From Pyxidicoccus parkwaysis (lineage in GTDB: Bacteria > Myxococcota > Myxococcia > Myxococcales > Myxococcaceae), in NCBI RefSeq assembly GCF_017301735.1, contig NZ_CP071090.1:4330001-4394000 (forward strand): 64,000 nt of DNA. Reading direction: 5' to 3'. The translations under genes and the position numbers were made by a program. Below the pieces are notes generated by a model. It saw only the letters and a list, made by a program, of their open reading frames with translations, searched no databases and was not told the origin of the DNA. Positions 38,462 through 47,031 of this stretch are shown in pieces (positions within the stretch are counted from its first letter, which is position 1; every line of letters starts with the position of its first letter).

Positions 38462-39736
38462 TCACTGCGAGGAGGCCTCGCCCGTATATAGCGACGTGCG
38501 CCGGTAGCGCTGCACCACCACGCGCAGCACCACCTTGAGGATGGCCGCCACGGGCACGGCAAGGAGGATGCCTACGAAACCGAACAACTCCCCGAACGCG
38601 AGGATGGCGATGATGACCGCCACCGGCGCCAGGCCCACCTTCTCGCCGACGATGCGCGGAGTGATGACCAGCCCCTCCAGCATCTGACCCACGACGAAGG
38701 TGCCCGCCACCGCGGCGAGCTGCCAGGGCCCCTGCCAGGACAGCATCAGCCCCACCAGCGACAGCAGGATGCCCACGCCTGTACCCAGGTACGGCACCAT
38801 GTTCCCAAAGCCGGCAATCACGCCGATGACGATGGCCATGTCGATGCCGGCCAGCGACAGCCCCACCGAGTAGATGGCCGACAGCACCGCGCCCACCGTG
38901 AGTTGCCCGCGCACGAAGGCGGAGAGCACCTCGTCCACCTCGGCGAAGCGGCGGCCGACGAGCGCCACCGTGCGGCGGGGCAGCAAATCTCTCACCATGC
39001 CCATCAGCCGCGGGTAGTCCTGGAGGAAGAAGAAGGCCAGCACCGGCACTACCGACAGGCCCAGGAGCGTGGCCACGAAGCGCGCCGTGTTGCCCGCGAA
39101 GCTCGCGAGGATTCGCGCCGCCGCGGGGCCCGCGCTCTGCACCAGGTCCGATGCCTGCTGCCCCAGTTCCGCGGTGCGCTGCCGCACCAGGTCCGGCAAC
39201 GAGCGGCCCAGCAACGCCTCGATGTGCGGCACCACCTGCGTGCTTCCGCGGCGGAAGAAGTCGGGGAGCTTCGCCGCCTCGTCGCGGAACACCGGGACGA
39301 GGTACAGCACCGCGCCCGCCGCGAGCAGCGTGCCGCCCACGAAGACGAGCGTCGTCCCCCACGTCCGGTCCAGCCCCCGCTTCTCCAGGGCCGTCACCAT
39401 CGGGTTGAAGATGTAGGCCCCCGACAACGCCAGCAGCACCGGCACCGCGACGCCACCGAACACGGAGAGCAGCGCGAACACCAGCCCCAGCGAGCCCACC
39501 ATCACCGCGGACCACCACAGGTCGATGCGCCGCGCCTCCACCTCGGTGAGCCCCACCTCGGGCGCGGGCGGAATCACGCTGCCTGGCAGTGGAGCGCTCG
39601 GCTGCCCTGCCCCTCCCGAGGCGGGTTGGGTCACCGCGTGGAGCACGGGCGTGGATGCAGCACCCGGCTCGACGTACGTGCCAGCAGGTGCCGCCCCCGT
39701 GGGGCGCACGGGCGTGGATGATGTGGCGGGTGCCAC
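38462..39736 (-). CDS. AI-2E family transporter (PerM/UPF0118)
   Basis: Multispan inner-membrane protein of 424 residues. The first 70 residues are Pro/Ala-rich and look cytoplasmic. About seven to eight membrane helices follow, with paired helices near residues 77-115 and 140-165, a soluble stretch at about 165-215, and the family-typical AGFGNMVPYLGTGVGILLSLVGL and ITPRIVGEKVGLAPVAVII. Relatives include the putative AI-2 exporter TqsA and transporters of unknown cargo; the substrate cannot be read here. The GTG at 39736 has no clear ribosome site, whereas an in-frame ATC at 39772 follows AGAGGAG at good spacing and only 24 bases after the FecR-like gene, so the true start may be non-standard. 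Confidence 0.88.
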   Translation of the reverse strand: MAPATSSTPVRPTGAAPAGTYVEPGAASTPVLHAVTQPASGGAGQPSAPLPGSVIPPAPEVGLTEVEARRIDLWWSAVMVGSLGLVFALLSVFGGVAVPVLLALSGAYIFNPMVTALEKRGLDRTWGTTLVFVGGTLLAAGAVLYLVPVFRDEAAKLPDFFRRGSTQVVPHIEALLGRSLPDLVRQRTAELGQQASDLVQSAGPAAARILASFAGNTARFVATLLGLSVVPVLAFFFLQDYPRLMGMVRDLLPRRTVALVGRRFAEVDEVLSAFVRGQLTVGAVLSAIYSVGLSLAGIDMAIVIGVIAGFGNMVPYLGTGVGILLSLVGLMLSWQGPWQLAAVAGTFVVGQMLEGLVITPRIVGEKVGLAPVAVIIAILAFGELFGFVGILLAVPVAAILKVVLRVVVQRYRRTSLYTGEASSQ

Positions 39737-39796
39737 CCCGGCACGAGCACTCGGTTTCCGACGGCGTCCGATGGCGTTCTCCTCTTCTGGTCCGGG

Positions 39797-40549
39797 CTAC
39801 GGCTTCTTCAAGCCGCCATTGCGCTTCACGAAAGCGCCGAAATCGTCATTGACCCGCTTCGTGTCCAGCTTCGTCACGGGGCCTACCTTGTCGCCCACTT
39901 CTATCTGCCTGTTCTTCTGCAGCTCGCGGACGATTTCCTCCCACTCCTCCACGGAGACTTCGTGCGGGCCGGGAACCTGTACACGCTCACCGGGCTTCGT
40001 GCCCGCGTCCGGCGCGGCCTTCGGCTTCGGCACGCGGGCCACCACCTGCACCACTCCCGTGTACACCTGCACCACCGTGCTCGGAGACAGCGCACCGACG
40101 ATGACGGGCGGCGCCGCGTCCACGCGCAGCACGGTGCCTCGCACGCCCGCCACCGCGCGGTCCGTCTTCACCTCGAACTTCGCCTCCGAGCCGGACAGCG
40201 CCTTCTTCACCTCGGCCCAGACCTTGCCCAGCTTGAGGTAGCCCGAGAAGCTCGTGCGCTCCTGGCCGGCGAACGTCGCCTCGGTGATGACGAGCTGACT
40301 GCCCGCGCTCAGCATCAGCACGCTGCCGTCGTTGAGCTCCAGCTTCACGCCGGACTTCGCGTCCACGTCCAGCGTGTCCTTCTGCTCGATGTCCACTCCG
40401 GACTGGAGCGCCTGACGCTCGGCACCTTCGGGCGTGCGCCACGCGGAGCCCTCCACCTTCACCACGCGGCCCACCGCCGCCGCGGCGAGTCCCGGCATGA
40501 GCAGCAGCGCCGCCACCAGCGCCCTCGCAGACCACGCGTCCCGTCGCAT
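39797..40549 (-). CDS. FecR-domain exported protein
   Basis: Exported protein of 250 residues starting at the ATG at 40549 that overlaps the preceding stop (TGATG). A signal peptide (RRDAWSARALVAALLLMPGLAAAA) is followed by a FecR-type beta domain (about 26-160) with the pattern GRVVKVEGSAWRTPEGAER, LNDGSVLMLSAGSQLVI and VKTDRAVAGVRGTVLRVD. The rest is a Lys-rich segment with no motif I know. FecR domains of this kind are found in many envelope proteins and do not imply iron signalling. It is co-translated with the PEGA lipoprotein and forms part of the four-gene envelope set. Confidence 0.82.
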   Translation of the reverse strand: MRRDAWSARALVAALLLMPGLAAAAVGRVVKVEGSAWRTPEGAERQALQSGVDIEQKDTLDVDAKSGVKLELNDGSVLMLSAGSQLVITEATFAGQERTSFSGYLKLGKVWAEVKKALSGSEAKFEVKTDRAVAGVRGTVLRVDAAPPVIVGALSPSTVVQVYTGVVQVVARVPKPKAAPDAGTKPGERVQVPGPHEVSVEEWEEIVRELQKNRQIEVGDKVGPVTKLDTKRVNDDFGAFVKRNGGLKKP

Positions 40550-40908
40550 CACGGAGCACCTCCGCCAGGGGCCGCCGCGGAGCGGAGCTGGATGGTCAGC
40601 CTCGCCCGGGCACCGCTGGGCTCGTAGTACGTCGTGTACGGCCAGAAGCCCTGCTTCTTCACCTCGATGTGGTGCAGCCCCGCGCCCACGCGGAGCGACT
40701 TCGGCGAGCCCGTGAAGTCGCTGCACAGCCCCTGGAGGACGCCGTCCAGATACACCTCCGCGTCCACCGGCTCGCAGCGCAGGGCCAGGTTCCCGCTCGG
40801 CGTCTCCGCGCTCCGCATCAGCTCGCGCGCCTTCGCCACGGACTCGGGCTCCTGGCGCCCCGCACATGCGCACGCCAACACCGCCGCTGCCAGCAGGACT
40901 CCTCGCAT
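40549..40908 (-). CDS. PEGA-domain lipoprotein
   Basis: Small lipoprotein of 119 residues. The signal peptide ends in a lipobox (VLACAC), so it should be lipid-anchored. From about residue 40 a PEGA-type beta domain reads LALRCEPVDAEVYLDGVLQG, with GLHHIEVKKQGFWPY. PEGA modules are small beta domains of surface and periplasmic proteins, often thought to bind wall or polysaccharide. Its start and stop both overlap the neighbouring genes as TGATG, which is strong evidence for translational coupling in this set. Confidence 0.85.
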   Translation of the reverse strand: MRGVLLAAAVLACACAGRQEPESVAKARELMRSAETPSGNLALRCEPVDAEVYLDGVLQGLCSDFTGSPKSLRVGAGLHHIEVKKQGFWPYTTYYEPSGARARLTIQLRSAAAPGGGAP

Positions 40909-42131
40909 CAACGGGCCAGCGTCAGCTCGACGGTGTTGCTCGTCACGCCCGTCACGCTGGCCTTCGCCGCGGGCTTGCCGCCCAGCGCCGTCGTGAGCTT
41001 CTGCTGGAAGGCCGCCTCGCCGAGCGCCTCGGCCAGCGCCTCCGTGCTGCCCAGGTAGCGCAGGTCGAACTGAATCTGTCCCTTCTGGAAGTTGCCCTGC
41101 TTCACGTCGCTGATGCCGGTGATGGTCCGCGCCAGCACGTCCTTGAAGGCCTTCACCGCCTTGAAGTCCGCCAGTCCCTGCACCGTCATCACCACCTGGG
41201 TGCCGTTCTGCTCCGCCTGGGAGAGGTAGTCCACCACCGCCTTGCGCACGCTCGCGACGATGTCCTTCCCTCGGTGCTGCGCAATCTGGAACGACGTGCG
41301 CTCATAGGACACGACGGGTGCCGCCGGGCCGCGGCTCTCGGGGCTGCTGTCGAACTTGTCGGCCAGCCGCGCGACCTGCGTGCCCGAGTCCGTCGCGAAC
41401 ACCGAGAGCTCCCACTCGCCGGAGACCATGTAGAAGCCCTTGAGCTGGTCCTGGAGCGTGCCCGAGTTGGAGCCCGGCTTCTCGTGGCGGAACGTGACGG
41501 TGCCGGTGATGACGTAGTCGGCGACCTTCAGCTCCTGGATGACCTTCCGGTCCGGAGTGGTGAGCGACACGCCCGAGGACAGCTCCAGCTTCCCCGCCGC
41601 GAAGGACGGGTCGATGATTCGCCAGCCGTCCTTGCTGAACGCATCCGTCAACACCTGCGTCAGCACCGCGCTGCTGGTGATGACCTTGTCCGGGCTCACG
41701 GCCTGCTCCTGCAGCACGATGAGCAGCCGGCTGTTGCTCATTCTCCGGATGAGCGCCTGCACCGCCTGGAGGTCCTTGTCGAGCTGGGCCGTGCCCACCT
41801 CCGCGCGGACCTTCACCTTCGCCACCCCGCCCTCCTCCTTGCGCTCCAGCACCTCGTGCGTGCGCACGTAGCCGGCGCTGCGCGTGAAGATGCGGTCGCT
41901 CAAGAGCTGGCTGTTCGCGGTGAGCGTGTCCGAGGACACCAACACTCCGGCCACCTGCTCCACCGCCTCGCGCAGGGCGGCGTTCTTCGCCTCGGCGAAG
42001 GCCTTGTCCCGGTTGCCGTCGACGATGGCCGCCTCGCCCGTGACTTCCTTCGTGACGGTGGCGGGCGGAGGCGCGGCCGCGAACACCGCCGAGGCCAGGA
42101 CCAGGGACAACGCCGTCAGCTTCAGGGACAT
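40908..42131 (-). CDS. Exported protein with FlgT-N-like domain
   Basis: Periplasmic or outer-membrane-associated protein of 407 residues. It has a signal peptide (KLTALSLVLASAVFA) and then a domain of the LPP20/FlgT N-terminal type, with GEAAIVDGNRDKAFAEAKNAALREAVEQVAGVLV. The middle part (about 130-300) resembles an ABC-type auxiliary or TolB-N-like fold (NSRLLIVLQEQ, ADYVITGTV), but I am not sure of that. It ends with a second alpha/beta stretch. In Vibrio, FlgT belongs to the flagellar H-ring; no flagellar gene is near and myxobacteria glide, so another envelope role is likely. It starts 22 bases after the LPP20-like gene. Confidence 0.72.
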   Translation of the reverse strand: MSLKLTALSLVLASAVFAAAPPPATVTKEVTGEAAIVDGNRDKAFAEAKNAALREAVEQVAGVLVSSDTLTANSQLLSDRIFTRSAGYVRTHEVLERKEEGGVAKVKVRAEVGTAQLDKDLQAVQALIRRMSNSRLLIVLQEQAVSPDKVITSSAVLTQVLTDAFSKDGWRIIDPSFAAGKLELSSGVSLTTPDRKVIQELKVADYVITGTVTFRHEKPGSNSGTLQDQLKGFYMVSGEWELSVFATDSGTQVARLADKFDSSPESRGPAAPVVSYERTSFQIAQHRGKDIVASVRKAVVDYLSQAEQNGTQVVMTVQGLADFKAVKAFKDVLARTITGISDVKQGNFQKGQIQFDLRYLGSTEALAEALGEAAFQQKLTTALGGKPAAKASVTGVTSNTVELTLAR

Positions 42132-42153
42132 GGCCGGCCTCGAGACGGGAGCG

Positions 42154-42996
42154 CTACTGGGTGACGATGACGACCCGGCCCTCGGCCAGGAAGAGCGTGT
42201 TGACTCCGGCCAGCGCCTTCGCGTCGTCCGAGGCGAGCACCAGGTCCGAGCCCTTCAGCCCCGTGGCCTTCACCACCAGCGGCTTCTCTCCCACCAGCTC
42301 GGCCTTCTTCGCCGCCTCGAGACTGTCGAACCAGGCCGCCACGCCCGCGGTGGCGCGACTCTCGTCGGAGAGCGCCGCCGCTCCGTAGAGCGCCTTGCCG
42401 GAGCCGTCCAGCAGCCGGGGCGCCAGCATGGGCTTCACGCCCAGGCCTCGCGCGTCCACCACCAGCCCCGTGTACTTCTCCGCGCCCTGCGCGTTGAGGG
42501 CAATCGCGGTGTCCGGCGCGGGCGTCACCAGCGACGCGGTGATGGCCGCGAGCGGCACCTCCACGTCCACCTCCACGCCACTGTCCGAGAAGTAACGCTT
42601 GGCCACGACCTTGTAGCCGCGGATGGCGCCCTCGACGCGGCCGCGCACCTCGTCGCGAGCCATCTCGTCCCCGACGGTGCGGCCGACGCTGAGCTGGATG
42701 CCTCGCGCCTGCTCCAGGAGATTGCGGAACGCGTCCATCTTCGCCGCGCGCTCCGCGCCCAGTCTCGCCTGCGCCGGATTGGCGGCCTTGAGGTCCGGCG
42801 CGCCTGAGCCGGTGGCCCGGAGCACCTGTCCCTCCCAGTTGACGCCGGCGCCCGCGGGCTTCGCGGCCTCCGCCGTAGGACTCGCGGGCTTCGCGGCCTC
42901 AGCCGCGGCGACCGGAGACGGGGCCTTCGCTTCCTTGCCCTGGCCGAGTGCCGTCAGCGGCACCGCCAGCAACATCCCCCACAGCGAACGCCTCAC
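42154..42996 (-). CDS. LPP20-like exported protein
   Basis: Exported protein of 280 residues. I chose the GTG at 42996 because a perfect GGAGGA lies seven bases upstream; a GTG further up would place that site inside the coding sequence. A signal peptide (RRSLWGMLLAVPLTALGQG) precedes an Ala/Pro/Lys-rich linker (to about 50). An LPP20-type domain follows with ARLGAERAAKMDAFRNLLEQ, RGRVEGAIRGYKVVAKRYF and VEVDVEVPL. A C-terminal domain of about 110 residues has no motif I recognise. It is the first gene of the envelope set that continues through the FlgT-N-like, PEGA and FecR genes. Confidence 0.75.
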   Translation of the reverse strand: MRRSLWGMLLAVPLTALGQGKEAKAPSPVAAAEAAKPASPTAEAAKPAGAGVNWEGQVLRATGSGAPDLKAANPAQARLGAERAAKMDAFRNLLEQARGIQLSVGRTVGDEMARDEVRGRVEGAIRGYKVVAKRYFSDSGVEVDVEVPLAAITASLVTPAPDTAIALNAQGAEKYTGLVVDARGLGVKPMLAPRLLDGSGKALYGAAALSDESRATAGVAAWFDSLEAAKKAELVGEKPLVVKATGLKGSDLVLASDDAKALAGVNTLFLAEGRVVIVTQ

Positions 42997-43113
42997 GGGA
43001 AATCCTCCAGTCCTCACCCGACGTGGCGGGTAGACACAGGACAGAATGATCCGCCATTGAAAGGGCCCGCTTCGAATGAAGTCAAGGCACGCCTCGATGC
43101 GTACCGCGACGCG

Positions 43114-43455
43114 TCAGTTCTCGTTGCCGTGTCGGTCGACGTAGGCGTCGATCATCTTACGGTGACGCTCGGTGAGGAGCGTGAAGCGGACACCCGAGCG
43201 CTCACGCTTCGCGGCGGGCGCGGCCTCCACCCACTCACGCACCACCTCGCCCTCGGCGTAGATGATTTCGTCCGAGCCCGGGAGCTGGAACTGGAGGCCG
43301 ATGCGCTTCGCCTCGTGCTGCGGCTCGAGCAGGCGAGCGAGGCTGAGTCCCTCCTGGCTGATGTCCGCGGCCCTCGACATGTACGGCACACCACCCATGT
43401 ACTTGTTCAGGTAGATGTCGAGGGGCGCCCGCCGGGCCTTCCGCTTGTCGCTCAT
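43114..43455 (-). CDS. PilZ-domain protein
   Basis: Single-domain protein of 113 residues starting at the ATG at 43455, with GGAGG about a dozen bases upstream. The PilZ pattern is visible: basic RKARRAPL at residues 5-12, then ADISQEGLSL in the place of the D-x-S-x-x-G motif. Together these residues bind cyclic-di-GMP in known PilZ proteins. It may link that second messenger to motility or development. It is transcribed alone, about 120 bases upstream of the LPP20-like gene and divergent from the FKBP gene. Confidence 0.86.
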   Translation of the reverse strand: MSDKRKARRAPLDIYLNKYMGGVPYMSRAADISQEGLSLARLLEPQHEAKRIGLQFQLPGSDEIIYAEGEVVREWVEAAPAAKRERSGVRFTLLTERHRKMIDAYVDRHGNEN

Positions 43456-43701
43456 TGCTCCGTCGCCTCCGTGAGATGCAACAGGCCGCTTCGGGGGTGA
43501 AGCAACCTGAGATTCAGGGTAGAGGCGCGCGATGAAGTCGCAAGAAAACGACCGGCGCTCCGCGCACCAGGCTGCGAGGCATGCGCCGACTGTGCTTCCT
43601 CGCTGAATTCTTCGCGCGGATTTGTGTCTGAGCAGCACGCGGAGGTGCACACGCCCGTGCGCCTCACGCCTATATTCCGCGCTCCCATGAAAGGCGAACG
43701 C

Positions 43702-44439
43702 ATGCGAACGATGTGGATGGCGGCCCTGGTGTTGGCGCTCGGCGCACCCGCGGCCCACGCTCAGACTCCGAAGCCCGCGAAGAAGCCCGAGCCCTCGGCA
43801 AAGCAACCCCCGGCCACCCCGCCCGCTCCCGCGGCCCCGTTCAACCCCGAGTCCGAGGACGCGAAGACCATCTACGCCCTCGGCGTCTCCATGGGCCGTG
43901 ACTTGTCCTTCTTCGCGCTGACGCCCGAGGAGGTACAGCTCCTCCAGAAGGGCCTCGCGGACAGCATCGCCGGCACCGCGCCCGCGATTGATGCAAAGGA
44001 ATACGGGCCCAGGATTCAGGCGCTCGCGAAGGCCCGGCAGGCGCAGGCCAGCGCCGCCTTGCTGGAGCGCGCCGCGAAGGAGCCCGGGGCCGTGAAGCTC
44101 CCCTCGGGCGTCATCTACCGCGAGGTGCAGGCCGGCACCGGCAAGAGCCCGCGCCCCACCGACACCGTGAAGGTGAACTACGAGGGCCGGCTGTTGGATG
44201 GCACCGTGTTCGACAGCACGGCGAAGCGCGGCATCCCCGCCGAGTTCCCCCTCAACGGGGTCATCCCCTGTTGGACTCAGGGCGTCGCGAAGATGAAGGT
44301 GGGCGGCAAGGCGCAGCTCACCTGCCCCGGCAGCACCGCGTACGGTGAGCGCCCTCCTCCGGGCTCGCGCATTCCGCCCAACGCCGTGCTCATCTTCGAC
44401 GTGGAGCTGGTGGACATCCCCGGCGATACCTCGAAGTAG
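43702..44439 (+). CDS. FKBP-type peptidyl-prolyl isomerase, exported
   Basis: Folding helper of the Mip/FkpA type, 245 residues. The ATG at 43702 has AAAGG at a suitable distance; an ATG at 43687 has none. A signal peptide (MRTMWMAALVLALGAPAAHA) leads to a Pro/Lys-rich spacer and an N-terminal helical dimerisation domain (about 45-125, SEDAKTIYALGVSMGRDL). The FKBP domain is at about 135-240 and shows VNYEGRLLDGTVFDST, FPLNGVIPCWTQGVAKMKVG and PNAVLIFDVELVDI. The usual catalytic-site aromatic and Asp residues are present. It stands alone on the plus strand, facing the peptidase gene. Confidence 0.92.
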   Translation: MRTMWMAALVLALGAPAAHAQTPKPAKKPEPSAKQPPATPPAPAAPFNPESEDAKTIYALGVSMGRDLSFFALTPEEVQLLQKGLADSIAGTAPAIDAKEYGPRIQALAKARQAQASAALLERAAKEPGAVKLPSGVIYREVQAGTGKSPRPTDTVKVNYEGRLLDGTVFDSTAKRGIPAEFPLNGVIPCWTQGVAKMKVGGKAQLTCPGSTAYGERPPPGSRIPPNAVLIFDVELVDIPGDTSK

Positions 44440-44488
44440 TCGCACCGGCTTCGGGCTCCGGAGCGACGCCGGAGCCCGGTGCAGTGGC

Positions 44489-46621
44489 TCAGTGCTTGTC
44501 GAGCGCGGCCTCGGTGGCGTGCAGCAGCGCGTCCGCGCTCACCGGCGCGCCCGTGGCGTGAATCATCCACTGGTCCGGCGTCACCGAGCCTTGGCTGGCC
44601 ATCCGCTCGAACTCCGCGCCCAGCGGGCCCTTGCGCTTCAGGTGCTCCTCAATCTGGAACGCGATGAGGTGGCCCAGCGGATAGTCCGGCAGATAGAGCG
44701 GGTAGCTGATCATGTGGCTGTAGACGCCCAGCAGCGTCGAGCCCTCGCCGCCCAGCACCGGTGCGTAGTACCGGTTCCACACGTCGCGGGAGATGCCCAC
44801 CACCGCGTCGCGCAGCTCCGCCGGCTTCGCGTCCGGATGCGCGTACATCCAGTGCCACACGGCCATGTCCACCAGCGCCACGCCGGAAATCTCCCACGTC
44901 TGCCAGAAGTCGTTCAGCACGCGCTCGCGCTCGGCGGCCGCGTCCGGCTTGCCCAGGCCCAGCAGCTCCAAGTCACGCGCCTGGAACACGAAGGCCAGCG
45001 CCTCCGTGAAGGCGCTGTTGGGCACGCCCGCGAGCAGCGTGTGGTCCACCTCATAGAGGCTGAACACCTGCTCCACGTTGTGCCCGAACTCGTGCACCGC
45101 GATGTTGTAGCCCTTGTAGTTCATGCCCCCCTTCTCCACGCGCGTGCGCAGGTGCGGGAAGTCCCCGCGCCGCATCGCCTGCTGCGCGTGGCCCGCTCCG
45201 CGTGACGCGTCCACCTGGATGTGCGCCGCCAGCCAGGTGGCCTTCTCACGCGTGAAGCCCAGCCCCTGGAGGATGCGCGGCAGGTCCTTCGCGAAGGCCT
45301 CCGCCGTGGGGTAGCGCTTGCGAGTCAGCGCATCCAGCTCCGTCTCCGGCCGCTTCGAGCCCGGCTTGAAGCCCGGGTACCAGAGGTCCTGCGGCCCCAG
45401 CTTGCGCCCCACCCGCGCTTCAATCTCCTTCGCCACGCGCGGCACCACGGGCGACTCCAGCACCTGCGTGAGCAGCGCCTTCACGCGCTCCTCGGGAATC
45501 TCGCGCATCAGCTCGAAGCTGCGCGCAATGCGCGTGGGCGCCACCGGCGAGTACGGGTCCGCCTTGCGCGCGGCCTGGAAGACGGCCAGCAGGTTCGCAT
45601 AGCGCGTGTCCGGCTCCGGGGCGGCGTCCGGCTTCACCTCGCGCGCGGGCGCGTCCTCCTCCACCGTCTCCGCGGGCGCCACCGTCACCGCGTTGGTGAA
45701 GGGGTTCCAGTCCAGCCTCGGGTTGTCGATGACGGCGGCGGGAATCGTCTGCGTGACGATGCGGTCCATCACCTGGAGGATGAGCTTCTGCTTCGCCGGC
45801 CCGTTGGGGTCCGTGTAGTCGCCCTTCAGCTCGTCACGCAGGTTCCAGTGGCTGATGAGCCGCAGCCCCTTGGGGAAGGGCCGCTTCCCCTCCGAGTCCA
45901 CGAGGTGATGCATCCAGATGTTGTACTCGGCGATGTAGAGGTTGGCCGCGGCGATGGCCCGCGACGACTCCTGCTCCACCTCCGCCGGCACGCGCCGGTT
46001 GAAGCGCGATGCGAGCCGCACCTCTGCCCACTGACGCCGCGTCCACTTCGGGCCCTGCTCCACGCGCTCCGACAGCGTGGTCAGCGGGAAGTTGAGCAGC
46101 ACCACGAAGCCCACCTTCGCCCGGAACAAGTCGCTCGTGACGTTGGTGGACGGGTCATACGAAGCCAGCAGCGGCTCCACCGGCAACAGCGGCCCCAGGT
46201 CCAGGTCCGTGTACCACTGCAGCTCGCGGCCCAGTTCGTTCATGTGGCCGTCGAGCTGCTCGAACACCCGCTCCAGCCGCGCGAAGGTGGCGTCCAGTGC
46301 CTTCGGGTCCGAGAGGAACTGCTCGCGGATGAACTCCGCCGCGTCCCCGTCCTCCTCGCGCCACTGCGCCAGCACCTGGTCCACGCCGCGCTCGATTCGC
46401 GCGCGCTGCGCTTCACCGTGCTTCGCCACCAGGTCCGCCTTCAGCGCGGCGGCGTCCAGCGCGGGCTTCTTCATCGCGGGCTCCTGCGAGGCGGCGGGAG
46501 GCGCCGGTGCTGGGGACGCTTGTGGACTGTCCGGCACGGGCCGCGGGGTGGAGCAGCCGAGCAGGGCGAGCAGGGGCAGCAGGCGGGCGCGCGCGGCGCG
46601 AGGTTTCTTCGGAGAGGACAC
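44489..46621 (-). CDS. Zinc metallopeptidase lipoprotein (gluzincin, HExxH)
   Basis: Lipid-anchored peptidase of 710 residues. The GTG at 46621 (VSSPKKPRAARARLLPLLAL) has GGAG eight bases upstream and gives a signal peptide ending in a lipobox (LALLGC). The catalytic helix is AVHEFGHNVEQVFS near residue 510. About 30 residues later SAFTEALAFVFQ offers the third zinc ligand Glu, the layout of M2/M3-like enzymes. The long N-terminal half is mostly helical and has no signature I recognise. It probably degrades peptides in the periplasm or at the surface; substrate unknown. It follows the cold-shock gene on the same strand but is unlikely to depend on it. Confidence 0.83.
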   Translation of the reverse strand: MSSPKKPRAARARLLPLLALLGCSTPRPVPDSPQASPAPAPPAASQEPAMKKPALDAAALKADLVAKHGEAQRARIERGVDQVLAQWREEDGDAAEFIREQFLSDPKALDATFARLERVFEQLDGHMNELGRELQWYTDLDLGPLLPVEPLLASYDPSTNVTSDLFRAKVGFVVLLNFPLTTLSERVEQGPKWTRRQWAEVRLASRFNRRVPAEVEQESSRAIAAANLYIAEYNIWMHHLVDSEGKRPFPKGLRLISHWNLRDELKGDYTDPNGPAKQKLILQVMDRIVTQTIPAAVIDNPRLDWNPFTNAVTVAPAETVEEDAPAREVKPDAAPEPDTRYANLLAVFQAARKADPYSPVAPTRIARSFELMREIPEERVKALLTQVLESPVVPRVAKEIEARVGRKLGPQDLWYPGFKPGSKRPETELDALTRKRYPTAEAFAKDLPRILQGLGFTREKATWLAAHIQVDASRGAGHAQQAMRRGDFPHLRTRVEKGGMNYKGYNIAVHEFGHNVEQVFSLYEVDHTLLAGVPNSAFTEALAFVFQARDLELLGLGKPDAAAERERVLNDFWQTWEISGVALVDMAVWHWMYAHPDAKPAELRDAVVGISRDVWNRYYAPVLGGEGSTLLGVYSHMISYPLYLPDYPLGHLIAFQIEEHLKRKGPLGAEFERMASQGSVTPDQWMIHATGAPVSADALLHATEAALDKH

Positions 46622-46645
46622 GTGGGGAGCTCCAGAAACACGAAG

Positions 46646-46665
46646 GGCCCGACCCTTTACGGGCC
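46646..46665 (-). terminator. Weak hairpin after the cold-shock gene
   Basis: Six perfect base pairs (46646-46651 with 46660-46665) around an eight-base loop, downstream of csp on the minus strand. There is no proper T-run after it, so the terminator role is a guess. Confidence 0.35.
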
Positions 46666-46709
46666 GGACCCCCATGTAGCATCAGGAAGTCGTTCGAACG
46701 ACGCCCTGC

Positions 46710-46913
46710 TCAGGCGGCGCGGACGTTCTGCGCCTGCAGGCCCTTGGGGCCCTTGGTGACTTCGAACTCCACCCGCTGGCCCTCGGCCAGGGTGCGGAAG
46801 CCATCCATGTTGATGGCGGTGTGGTGGCAGAACACGTCCTCACCACCCCCGTCCTGGGTGATGAAGCCGAAGCCCTTCGCATCGTTGAACCACTTCACGG
46901 TACCGGTAGCCAT
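46710..46913 (-). CDS. Cold-shock protein, CspA family
   Basis: Single-stranded nucleic-acid-binding protein of 67 residues. It has both RNA-binding signatures, KGFGFITQ and DVFCHHTAI, after [12 protein letters not shown], and the closing [16 protein letters not shown]. The ATG at 46913 is preceded by a purine-rich AGAAGAG. There is a 5' region of more than 100 bases before the next gene, as is common for csp messengers. After the stop come a 14-bp perfect palindrome (46689-46702) and a short hairpin. Confidence 0.95.
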   Translation of the reverse strand: MATGTVKWFNDAKGFGFITQDGGGEDVFCHHTAINMDGFRTLAEGQRVEFEVTKGPKGLQAQNVRAA

Positions 46914-47031
46914 TTGCGCTCTTCTTCTTTCGTCACGGACGCGAAAATCCGTCGTCCGGTCCGGGCGAGTGAAGCCGCCCGGACCGGCGCAATCTATGCG
47001 CGGGCCCGGGCCGAGTCCACCCGGGAAGGTG

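Noticed and set aside
43114-44445. One 443-codon minus-strand frame ending in the PilZ protein
   Set aside because: Only the last 113 codons are PilZ with a proper start and ribosome site at 43455; the rest is antisense to the FKBP gene.
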